Below, one piece after another: positions 25,122-35,297 of a DNA stretch of 64,000 nt (position 1 is the first letter of the stretch; each line of letters opens with the position of its first letter). The DNA is taken from contig NZ_LT891958.1 in NCBI RefSeq assembly GCF_900186465.1, forward strand, positions 124,001 through 188,000. Reading direction: 5' to 3'. The position numbers and the translations under genes were made by a program. Source of the stretch: Centipeda felix (GTDB lineage: Bacteria > Bacillota > Negativicutes > Selenomonadales > Selenomonadaceae). The notes below the pieces were generated by a model. It searched no databases, was not told where the DNA came from, and saw only the letters and a list, made by a program, of their open reading frames with translations.

Positions 25122-26049
25122 TATGCCGCTCCAATAACTCCCGTGTTTTTTGTTCAAAATCATCCATATCGCGATTCTTAAAGAGAACTGCTCCTTCGGG
25201 GCGTGGACAGACATCACTAGCTATTGCGGGACAATCAAAAAAAAGAGCTTCTGCAATACTTATACCATATCCATCTGTACATGTTGGACGTATCATCAAG
25301 TCGGCTTTTTTCATGATCGGCCAAAGTTCTCTCTGTCCCGTCAAAAAATATATTCTCCCTTCCAACTGATATTCACGGATGCGATGCTTTATCTCAGCAA
25401 AATATTCCGGACGAAACTTATCATTCGCCAAAGCAAATAATAATCCAATACCAGGATAGTCTCCCTTCAGTCGATTCACAAGTTCAACACACATATCAAG
25501 ACCATACAGATCTGTCCCATTCCAATCAGCCAACTGAAATGCATTTGCCACAAGAACAGGATTGTGTGCTTCAAGGAACGAGAATACAGCATCGTCATAA
25601 GTCAATAGGATAGATGACTCATCTTCCTCCGGCGGTGGCAGAAACGCATGTTTTACAAAACTATTTGCATTGCAATCCGGCAATAATTTTATAAGATATT
25701 CTTTCAGTTCGACATTCACTAACTGAATCCACTGCGCAGATACCAAGGCTCTCTTGATCAGAGACCATTTCCATGTGTGCGGAAAGTAGGTTTCTTCGCC
25801 ATGAATGACGATGCTAAAAGTCCCGCTCGTAAATCTTGTAATCAGCCATGCCGTAATGATATGCTTCCACAAAAAGCAATGAATGACAAAATTCCGCTTG
25901 CGCGACAGAAGCAACCATATAAATCCAATACGACCTACACGGCCACTGTCTACATATTCATCTTCTGGAAGCAATTTACTCAAACGATATATATATACAG
26001 ATACCCCCCCCAACGGTGGAGGGAATGGCCCATAGTGGCAGTTCTTCAT
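25105..26049 (-). CDS. Glycosyltransferase family 4 protein
   Basis: A 314-residue GT-B transferase. The N-terminal glycine-rich loop is PFPPPLGGVSVYIYRLSKLL. The C-terminal nucleotide-sugar region holds RPTCTDGYGISIAEALFFDC with the conserved acidic residue and is followed by AIASDVCPRPEG. The donor and acceptor cannot be told. The start is ATG 26049 (GAGGGAG upstream), only 10 bases after asnB. Confidence 0.85.
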   Translation of the reverse strand: MKNCHYGPFPPPLGGVSVYIYRLSKLLPEDEYVDSGRVGRIGFIWLLLSRKRNFVIHCFLWKHIITAWLITRFTSGTFSIVIHGEETYFPHTWKWSLIKRALVSAQWIQLVNVELKEYLIKLLPDCNANSFVKHAFLPPPEEDESSILLTYDDAVFSFLEAHNPVLVANAFQLADWNGTDLYGLDMCVELVNRLKGDYPGIGLLFALANDKFRPEYFAEIKHRIREYQLEGRIYFLTGQRELWPIMKKADLMIRPTCTDGYGISIAEALFFDCPAIASDVCPRPEGAVLFKNRDMDDFEQKTRELLERHNADKV

Positions 26050-26059
26050 ATTCACTCCC

Positions 26060-27982
26060 TCAAAATACACAGTGTTTGTAGTCTATCGGAGACTGATCCA
26101 AATACATCCGTGCCCATATCTCAAACGAAAACGACATCCAGCAAATCTCTAGTACATCCAAGTCAATATGCTCATAGTTCTGAGCAGTTGATTTCAGCAA
26201 TTTATGCCAATTCTCTTCTACATAAGCGGCATCAAGCAAATGCCGAGCTTGCATTCCCGGCAACAGAACAGTTTCAATGAATTGGATTACTTCATCTTGT
26301 TTCAAATAATCCATCAAACCTATACTAAAGCCCATCTTCTCTCGATAGGCAAAATTCTCTCCAAAAATTTCACTAACAATCTCCTTTAAGATTTTTTTAG
26401 AATTTCGACTAATCTTTACGGGGTCATGGAAAGCCGCCGGTGCCAAATATTCTGTTGGAATCGTTGCAGCATACTCGACCAGTTTCGGCATCAGAAAAGG
26501 AACACGAAGTTCCATACTAGAGGCCATAGAACATTTATCTGAACGCATCAGAATGTCCTGCATATAAGTTACTATGTCATAGTTCATATATTGACGAATT
26601 CCTTTCCCAGGAAGCTTCATCAATATATCCAGACGTTTTCGCTGTGCATGATCAATATCGGCTTTGGGATAAAGCTTTCTCACGCAAGACGTATTGATAA
26701 ATTGATTGTTTCGCAGATAATGTCGCTCTGGACTTCCTATCAACGTCCCCAGTTCGAACGGCCAACGATGATAACGTTTCAAAATGGATGCCACTCGTAC
26801 AAGCGAGTTTTTTAGCTGATAGGCATACCCTGGAAAGCGATCATATCCTCCCAACACCTCATCAGCACCATCACCACAAAGCAGAACGGTAACATCTTTC
26901 CTCGCTTCTCTATTGAGATAGAGAAGGCCAAGCGATCCCTCATGGTTCATTGGAGCTTCAAAAAAAAATGTTGTTTCCTTCCACAAAGCAAGGAATTTGT
27001 CCTTACTCAGTGGAATAGAATGATGTCTCGTGTTGCAAAGTGACGAAACTTGATCCATGTATTCTTTTTCATTGAAGTTTTCATTCTCCAATACTATTCC
27101 GAACGTATCAAGACCGTGACTCGATACGTCAGCGGCTATGCGAGTTACATACGAAGAGTCTATGCCACCAGAAAGTTGTACTCCTACCTTAACATCACTC
27201 ACTAAACGTCGGCGTACAGACTGCTTCATCAAGCTTTGCAAATCTTTTTTGCATTGCTCATAAGAAATCGTCTTATCTTCTATTCCCGGAAGATCCCAGT
27301 AAACAATTTTCTGGATCCCGTCTTTGCTTAATTCTAAATAAGTTCCAGGCGCAATATTCTTTACTCCTTTGAGCAGAGTTTCTCCGCCTGCAACAAATCG
27401 ATAAAGAAAATATTCCGTTACTGCTTCCTCATTGAGTTGAGGATGAAACGATGGGTGACAATAAAAAGCCTTGTACTCCGATGCCCAAATAATAATATCA
27501 GAGTTCTCATAAATATAAAGAGGCTTCTCTCCCAATCGATCACGGCAAAGATAAATAGTATCTTTACGCAAATCTGTGATACAGATGGAAAACATCCCAT
27601 CCAAACGTTCCAGCATCCCGTCAATTCCATATTCTTCATAGAGATATAGAATAACTTCTGTGTCGGAGTGTCCACGAAATGTATAGTCCTTTTGGATTAA
27701 ATCATTACGGTAGTCATCTGCATTATAGATTTCTCCATTAAAGGTAATGAATATATTATGTGTATAATTCCACATAGGTTGATGCCCCTGCGGTGAAAGA
27801 TCACGTATGCTCAAACGATTAAACCCTATTGCAAGGTTCTTTTCATCTGAGCCAAATATGGAGCACCGTTCCAAACCGGCGTCGTCCGGCCCACGATGTA
27901 AAAGTATCTTCATCATCCCACGTAAAACTTCTTCAGATGCATTCTTTGCTTTTTTTTCAAGAAACCCCATTATTGAGCACAT
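26060..27982 (-). CDS. asnB: AsnB-like glutamine-dependent amidotransferase
   Basis: A 640-residue protein with the two domains of class B asparagine synthetase. The N-terminal glutaminase has Cys2 as nucleophile (MCSIMGF rather than the usual MCGIAGF), HRGPDDAG, NRLSIRDLSPQGHQPM, NGEIYN and GHSDTEV. The synthetase domain has the PP-loop VQLSGGIDSSYV and LCGDGADEVLGGYDRF. The start is ATG 27982, which alone puts the cysteine at position 2. Inside glycan loci such proteins amidate the carboxyl group of uronic acids in the O-antigen. Next to WecC this is the likely job, but plain asparagine synthesis cannot be excluded. Confidence 0.85.
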   Translation of the reverse strand: MCSIMGFLEKKAKNASEEVLRGMMKILLHRGPDDAGLERCSIFGSDEKNLAIGFNRLSIRDLSPQGHQPMWNYTHNIFITFNGEIYNADDYRNDLIQKDYTFRGHSDTEVILYLYEEYGIDGMLERLDGMFSICITDLRKDTIYLCRDRLGEKPLYIYENSDIIIWASEYKAFYCHPSFHPQLNEEAVTEYFLYRFVAGGETLLKGVKNIAPGTYLELSKDGIQKIVYWDLPGIEDKTISYEQCKKDLQSLMKQSVRRRLVSDVKVGVQLSGGIDSSYVTRIAADVSSHGLDTFGIVLENENFNEKEYMDQVSSLCNTRHHSIPLSKDKFLALWKETTFFFEAPMNHEGSLGLLYLNREARKDVTVLLCGDGADEVLGGYDRFPGYAYQLKNSLVRVASILKRYHRWPFELGTLIGSPERHYLRNNQFINTSCVRKLYPKADIDHAQRKRLDILMKLPGKGIRQYMNYDIVTYMQDILMRSDKCSMASSMELRVPFLMPKLVEYAATIPTEYLAPAAFHDPVKISRNSKKILKEIVSEIFGENFAYREKMGFSIGLMDYLKQDEVIQFIETVLLPGMQARHLLDAAYVEENWHKLLKSTAQNYEHIDLDVLEICWMSFSFEIWARMYLDQSPIDYKHCVF

Positions 27983-28024
27983 ATCACACAAACTCCCTCG
28001 ACAATCGAAATATATCTGGTAATC

Positions 28025-29404
28025 TTATATTTTCGAGATAATATACCGATACTTTCCATTCCGCGTTTGTTCAACTGCGTCCACATAGGAAAATTCAAGA
28101 TCCAGGAATTCTCCCAGTTTTCCCTCCAAGGCATGACGTATTGCAGTCTCATCCATTTGGGTGTATCCATCATTCTTGACAATACGCATCGTAACTTTAC
28201 CGGGAGTATCTTGATAGAACTGATAAAACTTCACACGATCAAAAATATCAGAGTGAAAATTAATCGCCGTCATCGAGATTTTATTTCCTTTCGATGTAAC
28301 AAGCATCTCCTGTAGCCAACGACCTTCCACATCCTGTAAGACTCTCCCAGAGTAATGACATTTCGCATTATGTTCGGCATATGCAGCATAATCTGCAGTA
28401 CGGTAGCGAATCAATGGAAGCACATAGTTGTTAAGTCCCGTTGCTGTGATTTCTCCCATTTGTCCCGGCTCTGTAATAACTTTCTGAGCCGCATCCAAAA
28501 GTTCTGTATAACCATAGATCTCTTCCAGATGATAGTGATTTTCCTCAAGACACCATGACGCTACGCAACACATCTCAGAATGTCCATAATGAAGCAGCAT
28601 AGGACAACCAAATGCAGTCTCGACAATTTCTCTCTGCCCCATATAAAGATTCTCCGAACTTGCGAATACAGCCTTTGGTTTATACCTCAGACAATTTCCT
28701 GTCCTGTTGATATAGTCGGCAAGCATCAACGCAGATGATGGGTACACATGGAAAAACGGAATTTGTACCTCATTTAGCTTTTCCATAATTCTGGCACAGT
28801 TATCATCAGTCAGATGATAGGGATCTAATATCAGACTTTTATCTCGATGATTGTATTGCCACAATGCACCTTTGGGTAATACATTATTTCGCAATACCAC
28901 TTTTTCTGATGTCCCGGCAATGTACCCAACTTTCGACCAAAGATAATCAAAAAAAGCTTTTTCTCTCGCCATTGTGAATCGTTTTTGCGCATAAAAAACA
29001 AGCTGGCGGCCCGTAGTACCACCGGTAGTCATCCGGATCTGTTGCTTAGAGGAAAACGCATCCGACAGCATATCCTGTAGATTCTCTTGGACTGTTTGCT
29101 TTGTGATGGACGGAATACGTTGAAGATCAGAAACATCTCGAAACGACTCAGGATTAAAGCCGGCATCGTCAAATATACGCCGATAGAACACAGTTGTGCT
29201 ATAAGCATGCTGAAGCAGTTTCTTTATTGCAACATTTTGCCAAGCATGAATTTGATCCTGTGTCCATGAATCCGACGCAGACAAAAGTTTACGCATATCG
29301 CTATATGCCGTACCTAGTTTAATGCTAGGCGGAATCGAGCTCCACACCTCATCGATACCACGCTGAAGAGGGGGGGGTAAGCTATCATATATTTCTCGGA
29401 GCAC
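28025..29404 (-). CDS. CapK/phenylacetate-CoA ligase-like adenylate-forming protein
   Basis: A 459-residue protein of the adenylate-forming family with the nucleotide loop IRMTTGGTTGRQLVFY (about residues 122-138), ASSENLYMGQRE and YRTADYA in the C-terminal half. Family members in capsule loci (CapK type) are thought to activate or attach a carboxylic acid group, but no reaction is established. The start is GTG 29404, with GAGGTG 5 bases upstream, 9 bases after the bi-domain dehydrogenase. Confidence 0.8.
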   Translation of the reverse strand: MLREIYDSLPPPLQRGIDEVWSSIPPSIKLGTAYSDMRKLLSASDSWTQDQIHAWQNVAIKKLLQHAYSTTVFYRRIFDDAGFNPESFRDVSDLQRIPSITKQTVQENLQDMLSDAFSSKQQIRMTTGGTTGRQLVFYAQKRFTMAREKAFFDYLWSKVGYIAGTSEKVVLRNNVLPKGALWQYNHRDKSLILDPYHLTDDNCARIMEKLNEVQIPFFHVYPSSALMLADYINRTGNCLRYKPKAVFASSENLYMGQREIVETAFGCPMLLHYGHSEMCCVASWCLEENHYHLEEIYGYTELLDAAQKVITEPGQMGEITATGLNNYVLPLIRYRTADYAAYAEHNAKCHYSGRVLQDVEGRWLQEMLVTSKGNKISMTAINFHSDIFDRVKFYQFYQDTPGKVTMRIVKNDGYTQMDETAIRHALEGKLGEFLDLEFSYVDAVEQTRNGKYRYIISKI

Positions 29405-29413
29405 ATCTACACC

Positions 29414-31537
29414 TCAAATCTGCTCTTCCACAGCAAAGGCAATCTGCATTGCCTGCATCTGCTGCCACAGAGGAATCGGTGGTTCACCGCCGTTCTTAAT
29501 CATCCTACCGAATGCTTTGATCTCCTCGAGCTGCCCCTTTTCGCTGCCCTTCGTCTCAATCGAGGCAAGCTTTACACCATAGCCCTTTATCGACTTGTAG
29601 TCATTTAGCGTAATCATCTTCCCGTCAAAGAACACTTCCATCGTTTCCTTGGGGTAGTCCTTGCTTCCCGCAGCCGTATAGATGAGATCGGCTACAGAAC
29701 CATCGTCATAGGTGACGGTGGCAATAAAATTGTCTTTGGCACTATAATATGCTCCATTCGGCTGAATGGAGGATGCACTGACAGAAACAGCCTTTGCTCC
29801 CGTGAGGAAGTTGAATACATCATAGATATGGCATGCCTCTCCGATGTTGCGCCCCGCCCCCTCTTCAGTATGCACCCAATGATCAAGCGGAATGTAGCCT
29901 GCATTCATCGTATAGTGAATGATCATGGGATTCTGGCGTGCAGTCGTGTGCTTCGCGATCTCCTGCAGATAGCGTGAATGGCGACGATTGAATCCAGTCA
30001 AAAGAAGAGGTGCATCATGATGTTCCCGATAGAACTGCTCAATCCTTGCCAGTTCCTCGGCATTGATGGCAAGAGGCTTTTCAACAAGAACATGCTTACC
30101 CGCCCCCAGTGCTGCCAAGACCATATCGGCATGAAGGTTGTGACGTGTTGCGATCAGTACCATGTCAACAGCATCATCCGCAAGCACCTTTTCGTAATTC
30201 GTTGTCGCATAGTCGGCTCCGAACTGCTTTGCGACCGCTTCGGCATTGGTTCCCGTGCGACTCATCACGGCACGCAGTTGGTAGAGATCGCCGAGCTGTT
30301 TGATGTTCGGCAGGTGCATTCCCTTCGCGAATCCGCCCGCACCAATGAGTGCGACCTGTATTCTATCTTTTCGGAGTGGATGTGTGGCGACTGTGACGAC
30401 ATCTGCAGCTTCCTGCTCTTTCTGTGGATAAGAGAGAAGCACCATGAGCGGTTTCGGCGATGCCGTTTTCAGCGATTCGTATGCGGTATCCGCCTCCTCC
30501 ACGGGATAGATCTTCGATACCATATCCATCACATGGAGTTTCTTCGCCGCCATGAGATTAAGCACTTCCTGCAGGTTGCGATTCTCCGTCCAACGCACAT
30601 AGCTGACAGGGTATTCCAGTCCCTTCTCCTCGTAGAGGTTGTCATAGCGCCCCGGCCCATAGGACGTGGAGATGAAAAAATCAATCTCCTTCTCATAGAA
30701 ATCCGCACGGTTCAGATGTAACCCGACATCGCCCACGAGAACAACGCGCCCCTTGCGGCGGCACATCTTAAACGCTGTCGAGACGATCGCGTCGGACTTT
30801 GCCGCCGCCGTGATGATTACTCCATCTGCACCAATCCCATCCGTCAGACGTTCCACCTGCTCGGCATCCGTCGTGCCATCCGGCTGAATGGCGTAATCCG
30901 CCCCATGCTTCAATGCCATCTCGATACGACTGGCATCCAAGTCGCTGACAATCACCTTGCAGCCACTTGCTTTGAGCATTTGCACGGCAAACTGTCCAAT
31001 CACACCAAGACCGATAACAACGAAGCACTCGCCGAGTGTCGTATGGGCACGGCGAACTCCCTGCATGGCAATCGAGCCAAGTGTAACAGTACTTGCCTCT
31101 TCAAAAGAAACGGCTTCAGGAATCTTCACGAGCAAGTTGCGTGGTACATTGATAATTTCTGCATGATGTGCGCACTGCGCTCCGGCACAAGCAACACGCT
31201 CGCCGACCTTCACGTCACGTATATTTGCACCAACACCAATGACAATGCCTGCCGCCGAGTAACCAACAAGAGAACCTGTATCCAGCTTCCCTTTCACAAT
31301 CTCTCTCGTCTGGGAGATTCCCTTCTCCGCAACCATATCAAAGACTTTTTTTACTTTTTCGGGTTCTTTCAGTGCGCGTTTCCAGAGAGGGACGGAGCTG
31401 GCACGCACACCACTCATCTCCGTACCAATCGAGATACACGAATTGACAACATGCACGAGTACCTTATCTTCTTCCACTTGTGGAGCTGGCACTTTTTCTG
31501 TAACCGCCCGCCCTTTTTTGATCAGTACCTGCTTCAT
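29414..31537 (-). CDS. Bi-domain oxidoreductase: zinc-alcohol-dehydrogenase-like plus Gfo/Idh/MocA
   Basis: A 707-residue fusion. Residues 1-375 resemble a medium-chain dehydrogenase, with NSCISIGTEMSGV, HHAEIINVPRNLLVKIP and the NAD(P) loop VVIGLGVIGQFAVQMLKASG. Residues 390-707 are a Gfo/Idh/MocA-type oxidoreductase with VALIGAGGFAKGMHL and the sugar-site motif GAGKHVLVEKPLA. Such fusions recur beside heparinase II/III and CapK-like genes in surface polysaccharide loci, as here; the substrate is unknown but probably a nucleotide sugar or uronate. Its start overlaps the wecC stop (ATGA), indicating translational coupling. Confidence 0.85.
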   Translation of the reverse strand: MKQVLIKKGRAVTEKVPAPQVEEDKVLVHVVNSCISIGTEMSGVRASSVPLWKRALKEPEKVKKVFDMVAEKGISQTREIVKGKLDTGSLVGYSAAGIVIGVGANIRDVKVGERVACAGAQCAHHAEIINVPRNLLVKIPEAVSFEEASTVTLGSIAMQGVRRAHTTLGECFVVIGLGVIGQFAVQMLKASGCKVIVSDLDASRIEMALKHGADYAIQPDGTTDAEQVERLTDGIGADGVIITAAAKSDAIVSTAFKMCRRKGRVVLVGDVGLHLNRADFYEKEIDFFISTSYGPGRYDNLYEEKGLEYPVSYVRWTENRNLQEVLNLMAAKKLHVMDMVSKIYPVEEADTAYESLKTASPKPLMVLLSYPQKEQEAADVVTVATHPLRKDRIQVALIGAGGFAKGMHLPNIKQLGDLYQLRAVMSRTGTNAEAVAKQFGADYATTNYEKVLADDAVDMVLIATRHNLHADMVLAALGAGKHVLVEKPLAINAEELARIEQFYREHHDAPLLLTGFNRRHSRYLQEIAKHTTARQNPMIIHYTMNAGYIPLDHWVHTEEGAGRNIGEACHIYDVFNFLTGAKAVSVSASSIQPNGAYYSAKDNFIATVTYDDGSVADLIYTAAGSKDYPKETMEVFFDGKMITLNDYKSIKGYGVKLASIETKGSEKGQLEEIKAFGRMIKNGGEPPIPLWQQMQAMQIAFAVEEQI

Positions 31538-32751
31538 GCAAAAATCCCCCGTGTATCGATGACCGTCTTCCCCTTAAGAAGTGCCCGATCCATTCCCTTG
31601 AACTCCTTGTGATCGACAAGCAGAAGAACGATATTCGCGTTCCGTATTGCCTCCTCCAACGAAACAAGGCGCACATTCTTTTGATTGGCAAGAGATGCGG
31701 GAAGCACATGGACATTCGGCTCGACAACGAGGAGCTCATCAAGCGCCCCTGCTGCAAGTTTCTCCGCGATCTGCAGCGACGGACTCTCGCGCAAATCGTC
31801 AATGTCAGGCTTAAATGCAAGGCCAAGACATGCGACCTTCGGATTCTCCGTCATACGAACAGCTTCATATACCTTTTCCATCACAACATGGGGTTTGCTG
31901 TCATTGACCTCACGTGCAACACGAATCAACCGCGCATCACGCGGCGCCGAATCCACAATAAACCACGGATCAACGGCGATGCAGTGTCCGCCGACCCCGG
32001 GGCCCGGCTGAAGGATATTGACGCGCGGATGACGATTTGCGAGACGAATCAACTCCCAAACATCAATGCCGAGTTTATCGCAAATGATCGAGAGTTCATT
32101 TGCGAATGCAATATTCACATCACGGAAGGAGTTCTCCGTAAGTTTTGCCATCTCTGCCGTACGTGCATCGGTCGGTAGAAGTGTACCCGTAACAAAATGA
32201 CCATAGAAGTCCACTGTTTTCTTCGTCGATTCCTCGTCAATACCGCCGATGATACGGTCATTGTGCGGCAGTTCCTCAACGATCTTGCCAGGCAGGACGC
32301 GTTCCGGGCAATGGGCAAAATACAGATTCTTCCCCACAAGATCTGTACGCTCCTCAAGCACCCATTTTTGCACCTTCTCTGTCGTCCCAACAGGACTGGT
32401 GGACTCGAGGATAATCAGATTGCCCTCTTTGACAAAGGGAGCAATTTCCCGCGTCGCTGACTCGACGAACGACAAATCCGGCTCCTTATCTCCCTTAAAC
32501 GGTGTCGGAACCGCGAGGATAAACACATCCGCTTCATGCAGCTTTACATCGGCATGGAGATTTCCAGAAGAAACAGCTTTCTTCACATACGCAGCAAGTC
32601 CCGGTTCCACGATATGAATCTCTCCGCGATTCACCGTCTCCACGACACGCTCCACCGGATCCATCCCATAGACCTTAAACCCGCTGTTGGCGATCAAGGT
32701 AGCAGTGGGGAGGCCTATATATCCCAGTCCAATAACACACACATTCTCCAT
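31534..32751 (-). CDS. wecC: UDP-N-acetyl-D-mannosaminuronic acid dehydrogenase
   Basis: Oxidises UDP-ManNAc twice with NAD+ to UDP-ManNAcA. The 405 residues closely follow E. coli WecC in blocks I recognise: VIGLGYIGLPTA, NRGEIHIVEP, AVPTPFKGDKEPD, ILESTSPVGTTEKV, CPERVLPG, the catalytic stretch LTENSFRDVNIAFANELS, RHPRVNILQPGPGVGGHCIA (active Cys in GGHC) and LGLAFKPDIDDLRESP. The start is ATG 32751, immediately after the stop of the GT4 gene, with GAGGAG upstream. The UDP-GlcNAc 2-epimerase (WecB) that makes its substrate is not in this window. Confidence 0.93.
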   Translation of the reverse strand: MENVCVIGLGYIGLPTATLIANSGFKVYGMDPVERVVETVNRGEIHIVEPGLAAYVKKAVSSGNLHADVKLHEADVFILAVPTPFKGDKEPDLSFVESATREIAPFVKEGNLIILESTSPVGTTEKVQKWVLEERTDLVGKNLYFAHCPERVLPGKIVEELPHNDRIIGGIDEESTKKTVDFYGHFVTGTLLPTDARTAEMAKLTENSFRDVNIAFANELSIICDKLGIDVWELIRLANRHPRVNILQPGPGVGGHCIAVDPWFIVDSAPRDARLIRVAREVNDSKPHVVMEKVYEAVRMTENPKVACLGLAFKPDIDDLRESPSLQIAEKLAAGALDELLVVEPNVHVLPASLANQKNVRLVSLEEAIRNANIVLLLVDHKEFKGMDRALLKGKTVIDTRGIFA

Positions 32752-33876
32752 TTATTTTACATCTCCTCTTATTTTCTCGTCAACCAGAGCTTCAAATTGA
32801 TCCACCACACGGCGGATGTCATATTGCGCTAGGTCAACATGATACTGCTCACTGTAGTCCCCTTTTAGGAATGCCTGAAAGACCTCGGGACGAAACGTCC
32901 GACGATTAAAGCTTAGGATTGGCCTGCGGCTCATCGCATAGTCAATCAGCTTGCTGGGACGCTGCGTAGTGTTATCATTGTCGAAGTTAATCACAAAATC
33001 CATCTTTGCCATTTCATGGATGAGAGACTCGCGGTCAATGGGAGGTACAACAACCAATCGATCCTTTAGTTGCGCCTTATATTTCACTAGCAGTGATTGT
33101 GTAAACGGCTCATCCAGCGCATATACGACAAAACGAAAAGCCCCCTGAGTCATCATAAGATGTTCAAAAAAGAACTCCGGATTACGAATCTGTTCATAAA
33201 AAACACCTGCATAACAGAAAGTCGGTATAAGATTCCCTATGTATATATCAGCAGGGATATCAATTATACGAAAACCTTGAGGAATCACTCTAATCTTCCC
33301 TTGTGGAATACATTCTTGATAGGCTTTTCGTGCATGATCGAACGGAATTGTAACATAATCAAAAGACTTTAGCACCCACCGTTCAAACCACTTCAAATAC
33401 GCAGCTTTTGCGAAGGACGTATTGTAATACAAGGGATCTCCACAATCGGCGATAAAGCACACCCCCGAGGAGAATATCTTCACAAAAAAGGAAACAGCAA
33501 CCAAATTATAAAAAGGATAACTGATAACCACCACTGCATCGTAGCTATTTAACATTCTTTTTTTCAATAGCAACCTAAATAAATGTATTGAATAAAGAAT
33601 ATTACTGGGTGAATCACCTAAAAAATAACTTGATATTTTTCTTATGTACTTTTTCAAAGAAGAATATTTTGGGGTACCTAGATTTCTTTCATAATTTCTG
33701 CCATAGTCTACGGGGTGATATTCCCACAGATCGTCATCCGTATGTTTAATTCCCTGCGGAGCTATCAAACCTGCACATATCCCCCTTTCACAGAGTCCTC
33801 GTAATAATTCATTGGCACGAAATGCTCTAGGATTTCGGAGGGGTGGATAGGATCTCGTTATCATTAAAATCTTCAT
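32752..33876 (-). CDS. Glycosyltransferase (family 4-like)
   Basis: A 374-residue GT-B-like transferase: N-terminal MKILMITRSYPPLRNPRAF, a middle FIADCGDPLYYNTS and IRVIPQGFRIID, and a C-terminal FVINFDNDNTTQRPSKLIDY that stands where the nucleotide-sugar loop is expected. The sequence is a distant member of the family. ATG 33876 overlaps the wzy-like stop by 4 bases; its ribosome binding site is weak, consistent with coupling. Substrates unknown. Confidence 0.75.
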   Translation of the reverse strand: MKILMITRSYPPLRNPRAFRANELLRGLCERGICAGLIAPQGIKHTDDDLWEYHPVDYGRNYERNLGTPKYSSLKKYIRKISSYFLGDSPSNILYSIHLFRLLLKKRMLNSYDAVVVISYPFYNLVAVSFFVKIFSSGVCFIADCGDPLYYNTSFAKAAYLKWFERWVLKSFDYVTIPFDHARKAYQECIPQGKIRVIPQGFRIIDIPADIYIGNLIPTFCYAGVFYEQIRNPEFFFEHLMMTQGAFRFVVYALDEPFTQSLLVKYKAQLKDRLVVVPPIDRESLIHEMAKMDFVINFDNDNTTQRPSKLIDYAMSRRPILSFNRRTFRPEVFQAFLKGDYSEQYHVDLAQYDIRRVVDQFEALVDEKIRGDVK

Positions 33877-35273
33877 CTGGCATGACCATCTCTTGCTACA
33901 ACATACCAAGTAAAAGCAAAAACAACCCAATAAGACATAACGCGAAAGGCATCAATATTAAAGCCGAACAAGCTCGTTCCTACCAAGCTTACAAAAAGAT
34001 TTTTTTTTGCGATCAGATGAACAGACGCTTTTTCAACTCCAGCAGAACGTAAAAGCCCAGAAAATAAAGAAATATAATATAGAACCCAAGCGAAAAAACC
34101 GAATGCTCCCGTTTCAGCCAGTAAGCGTGAATACAGCCCATGCGCAGATACCAAGGCATGTTGAGCAATATATTCTTGTATCCATATATGGATTTCAGGA
34201 CTTGCATACGACCATAGGGGATAATAATTGGGAAGATATAAGCCGATAGCGCCAAACCCAACCCCATAAACAGGATAGTCAAGAAAAAGCTGTAAGGCAG
34301 CAAACTGAGAACCTAACCGTGCATCATTCGACCCACTAAACCCCCCAACATCTCCCCCCAATAGAGAGCCAAAAACGGCAACGATATCGATGTCGATAAA
34401 ATTACCATATGCGACACCACCTATTCCAAGAAGAACAAGGCTCATCACATAGAGCCCTATCCATTTTTTTACGGCCTGAATTTCTATCCTAAACAACAAC
34501 AAATAGACGATCATTTCAATAAGAAAAATAAAATAGGAGGTTCTCGATATACTCATGATGTTTAAGAAAGTAAAGTATATCACCCCAAAAACAACAAGAA
34601 TCCTATACCTACTTTTCACAAGAAAAATCAAGGAGAACAACCACGGCATTAAAATCCCAGAATACATACCAAAGTATGAGGCTTCAGCAGCTACAGATCT
34701 CACGCGCCCATAAGTTAAAAGTATATTTTCCGTATCACTTTCACGAAATAAAGAGTCTAAAAACGATAAAACATCACTGAACACACTTTGTCCGACAATA
34801 TTTCCCACTTCAAACATAGAGTATATGCCTGCAACAAAAAAAGATAATATCAAATACTTATACAAGAATCGAAACACGTCACCATCATAGTATCTAATCC
34901 AATTATATATATAGAGAGAAATAGCCACGTAAACACAAATAGACATCGTCTGCATAAACCATATATATATCCCTGTTCTGTCTCCATAGACAATCTCCCA
35001 CAAATCTATGAAGTTCAATAATCCAGATAAAATAACAGCAAGCATAAAGGCAGACAAAAACGCCATAGGTCTGACATGAGGAATATATAGTTTCTTCCCA
35101 CCAAGAACACAGCTAAGCAACCAAATTCCCACCCCGGCCATAAGTGGATAAAAGCTTAGCTCTTTTCCCAACCAGCCTAAACTAGCAATTCCTTTAATCG
35201 ATGTAATAAAAGGAGAAAAAAGTATCGCCATACCTATACAAATAGAGTGGTACGTTTTTTCGATTTTACCCAT
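33873..35273 (-). CDS. O-antigen polymerase/ligase-like membrane protein (probable Wzy)
   Basis: A 466-residue AT-rich gene product with about ten to twelve membrane segments and one large periplasmic loop near residues 310-400. That loop contains YPVYGVGFGAIGLYLPN and HALVSAHGLYSRLLAETGAF; the HGLYxRLLAETG block is typical of the Wzy_C/RfaL family. As the only such protein in a locus with Wzx and Wzz, it is the probable repeat-unit polymerase, although a ligase role is not excluded. ATG 35273 has AGGAGG 4 bases upstream. Confidence 0.78.
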   Translation of the reverse strand: MGKIEKTYHSICIGMAILFSPFITSIKGIASLGWLGKELSFYPLMAGVGIWLLSCVLGGKKLYIPHVRPMAFLSAFMLAVILSGLLNFIDLWEIVYGDRTGIYIWFMQTMSICVYVAISLYIYNWIRYYDGDVFRFLYKYLILSFFVAGIYSMFEVGNIVGQSVFSDVLSFLDSLFRESDTENILLTYGRVRSVAAEASYFGMYSGILMPWLFSLIFLVKSRYRILVVFGVIYFTFLNIMSISRTSYFIFLIEMIVYLLLFRIEIQAVKKWIGLYVMSLVLLGIGGVAYGNFIDIDIVAVFGSLLGGDVGGFSGSNDARLGSQFAALQLFLDYPVYGVGFGAIGLYLPNYYPLWSYASPEIHIWIQEYIAQHALVSAHGLYSRLLAETGAFGFFAWVLYYISLFSGLLRSAGVEKASVHLIAKKNLFVSLVGTSLFGFNIDAFRVMSYWVVFAFTWYVVARDGHAR

Positions 35274-35297
35274 ATATCCTCCTCTATTCACATAGGC

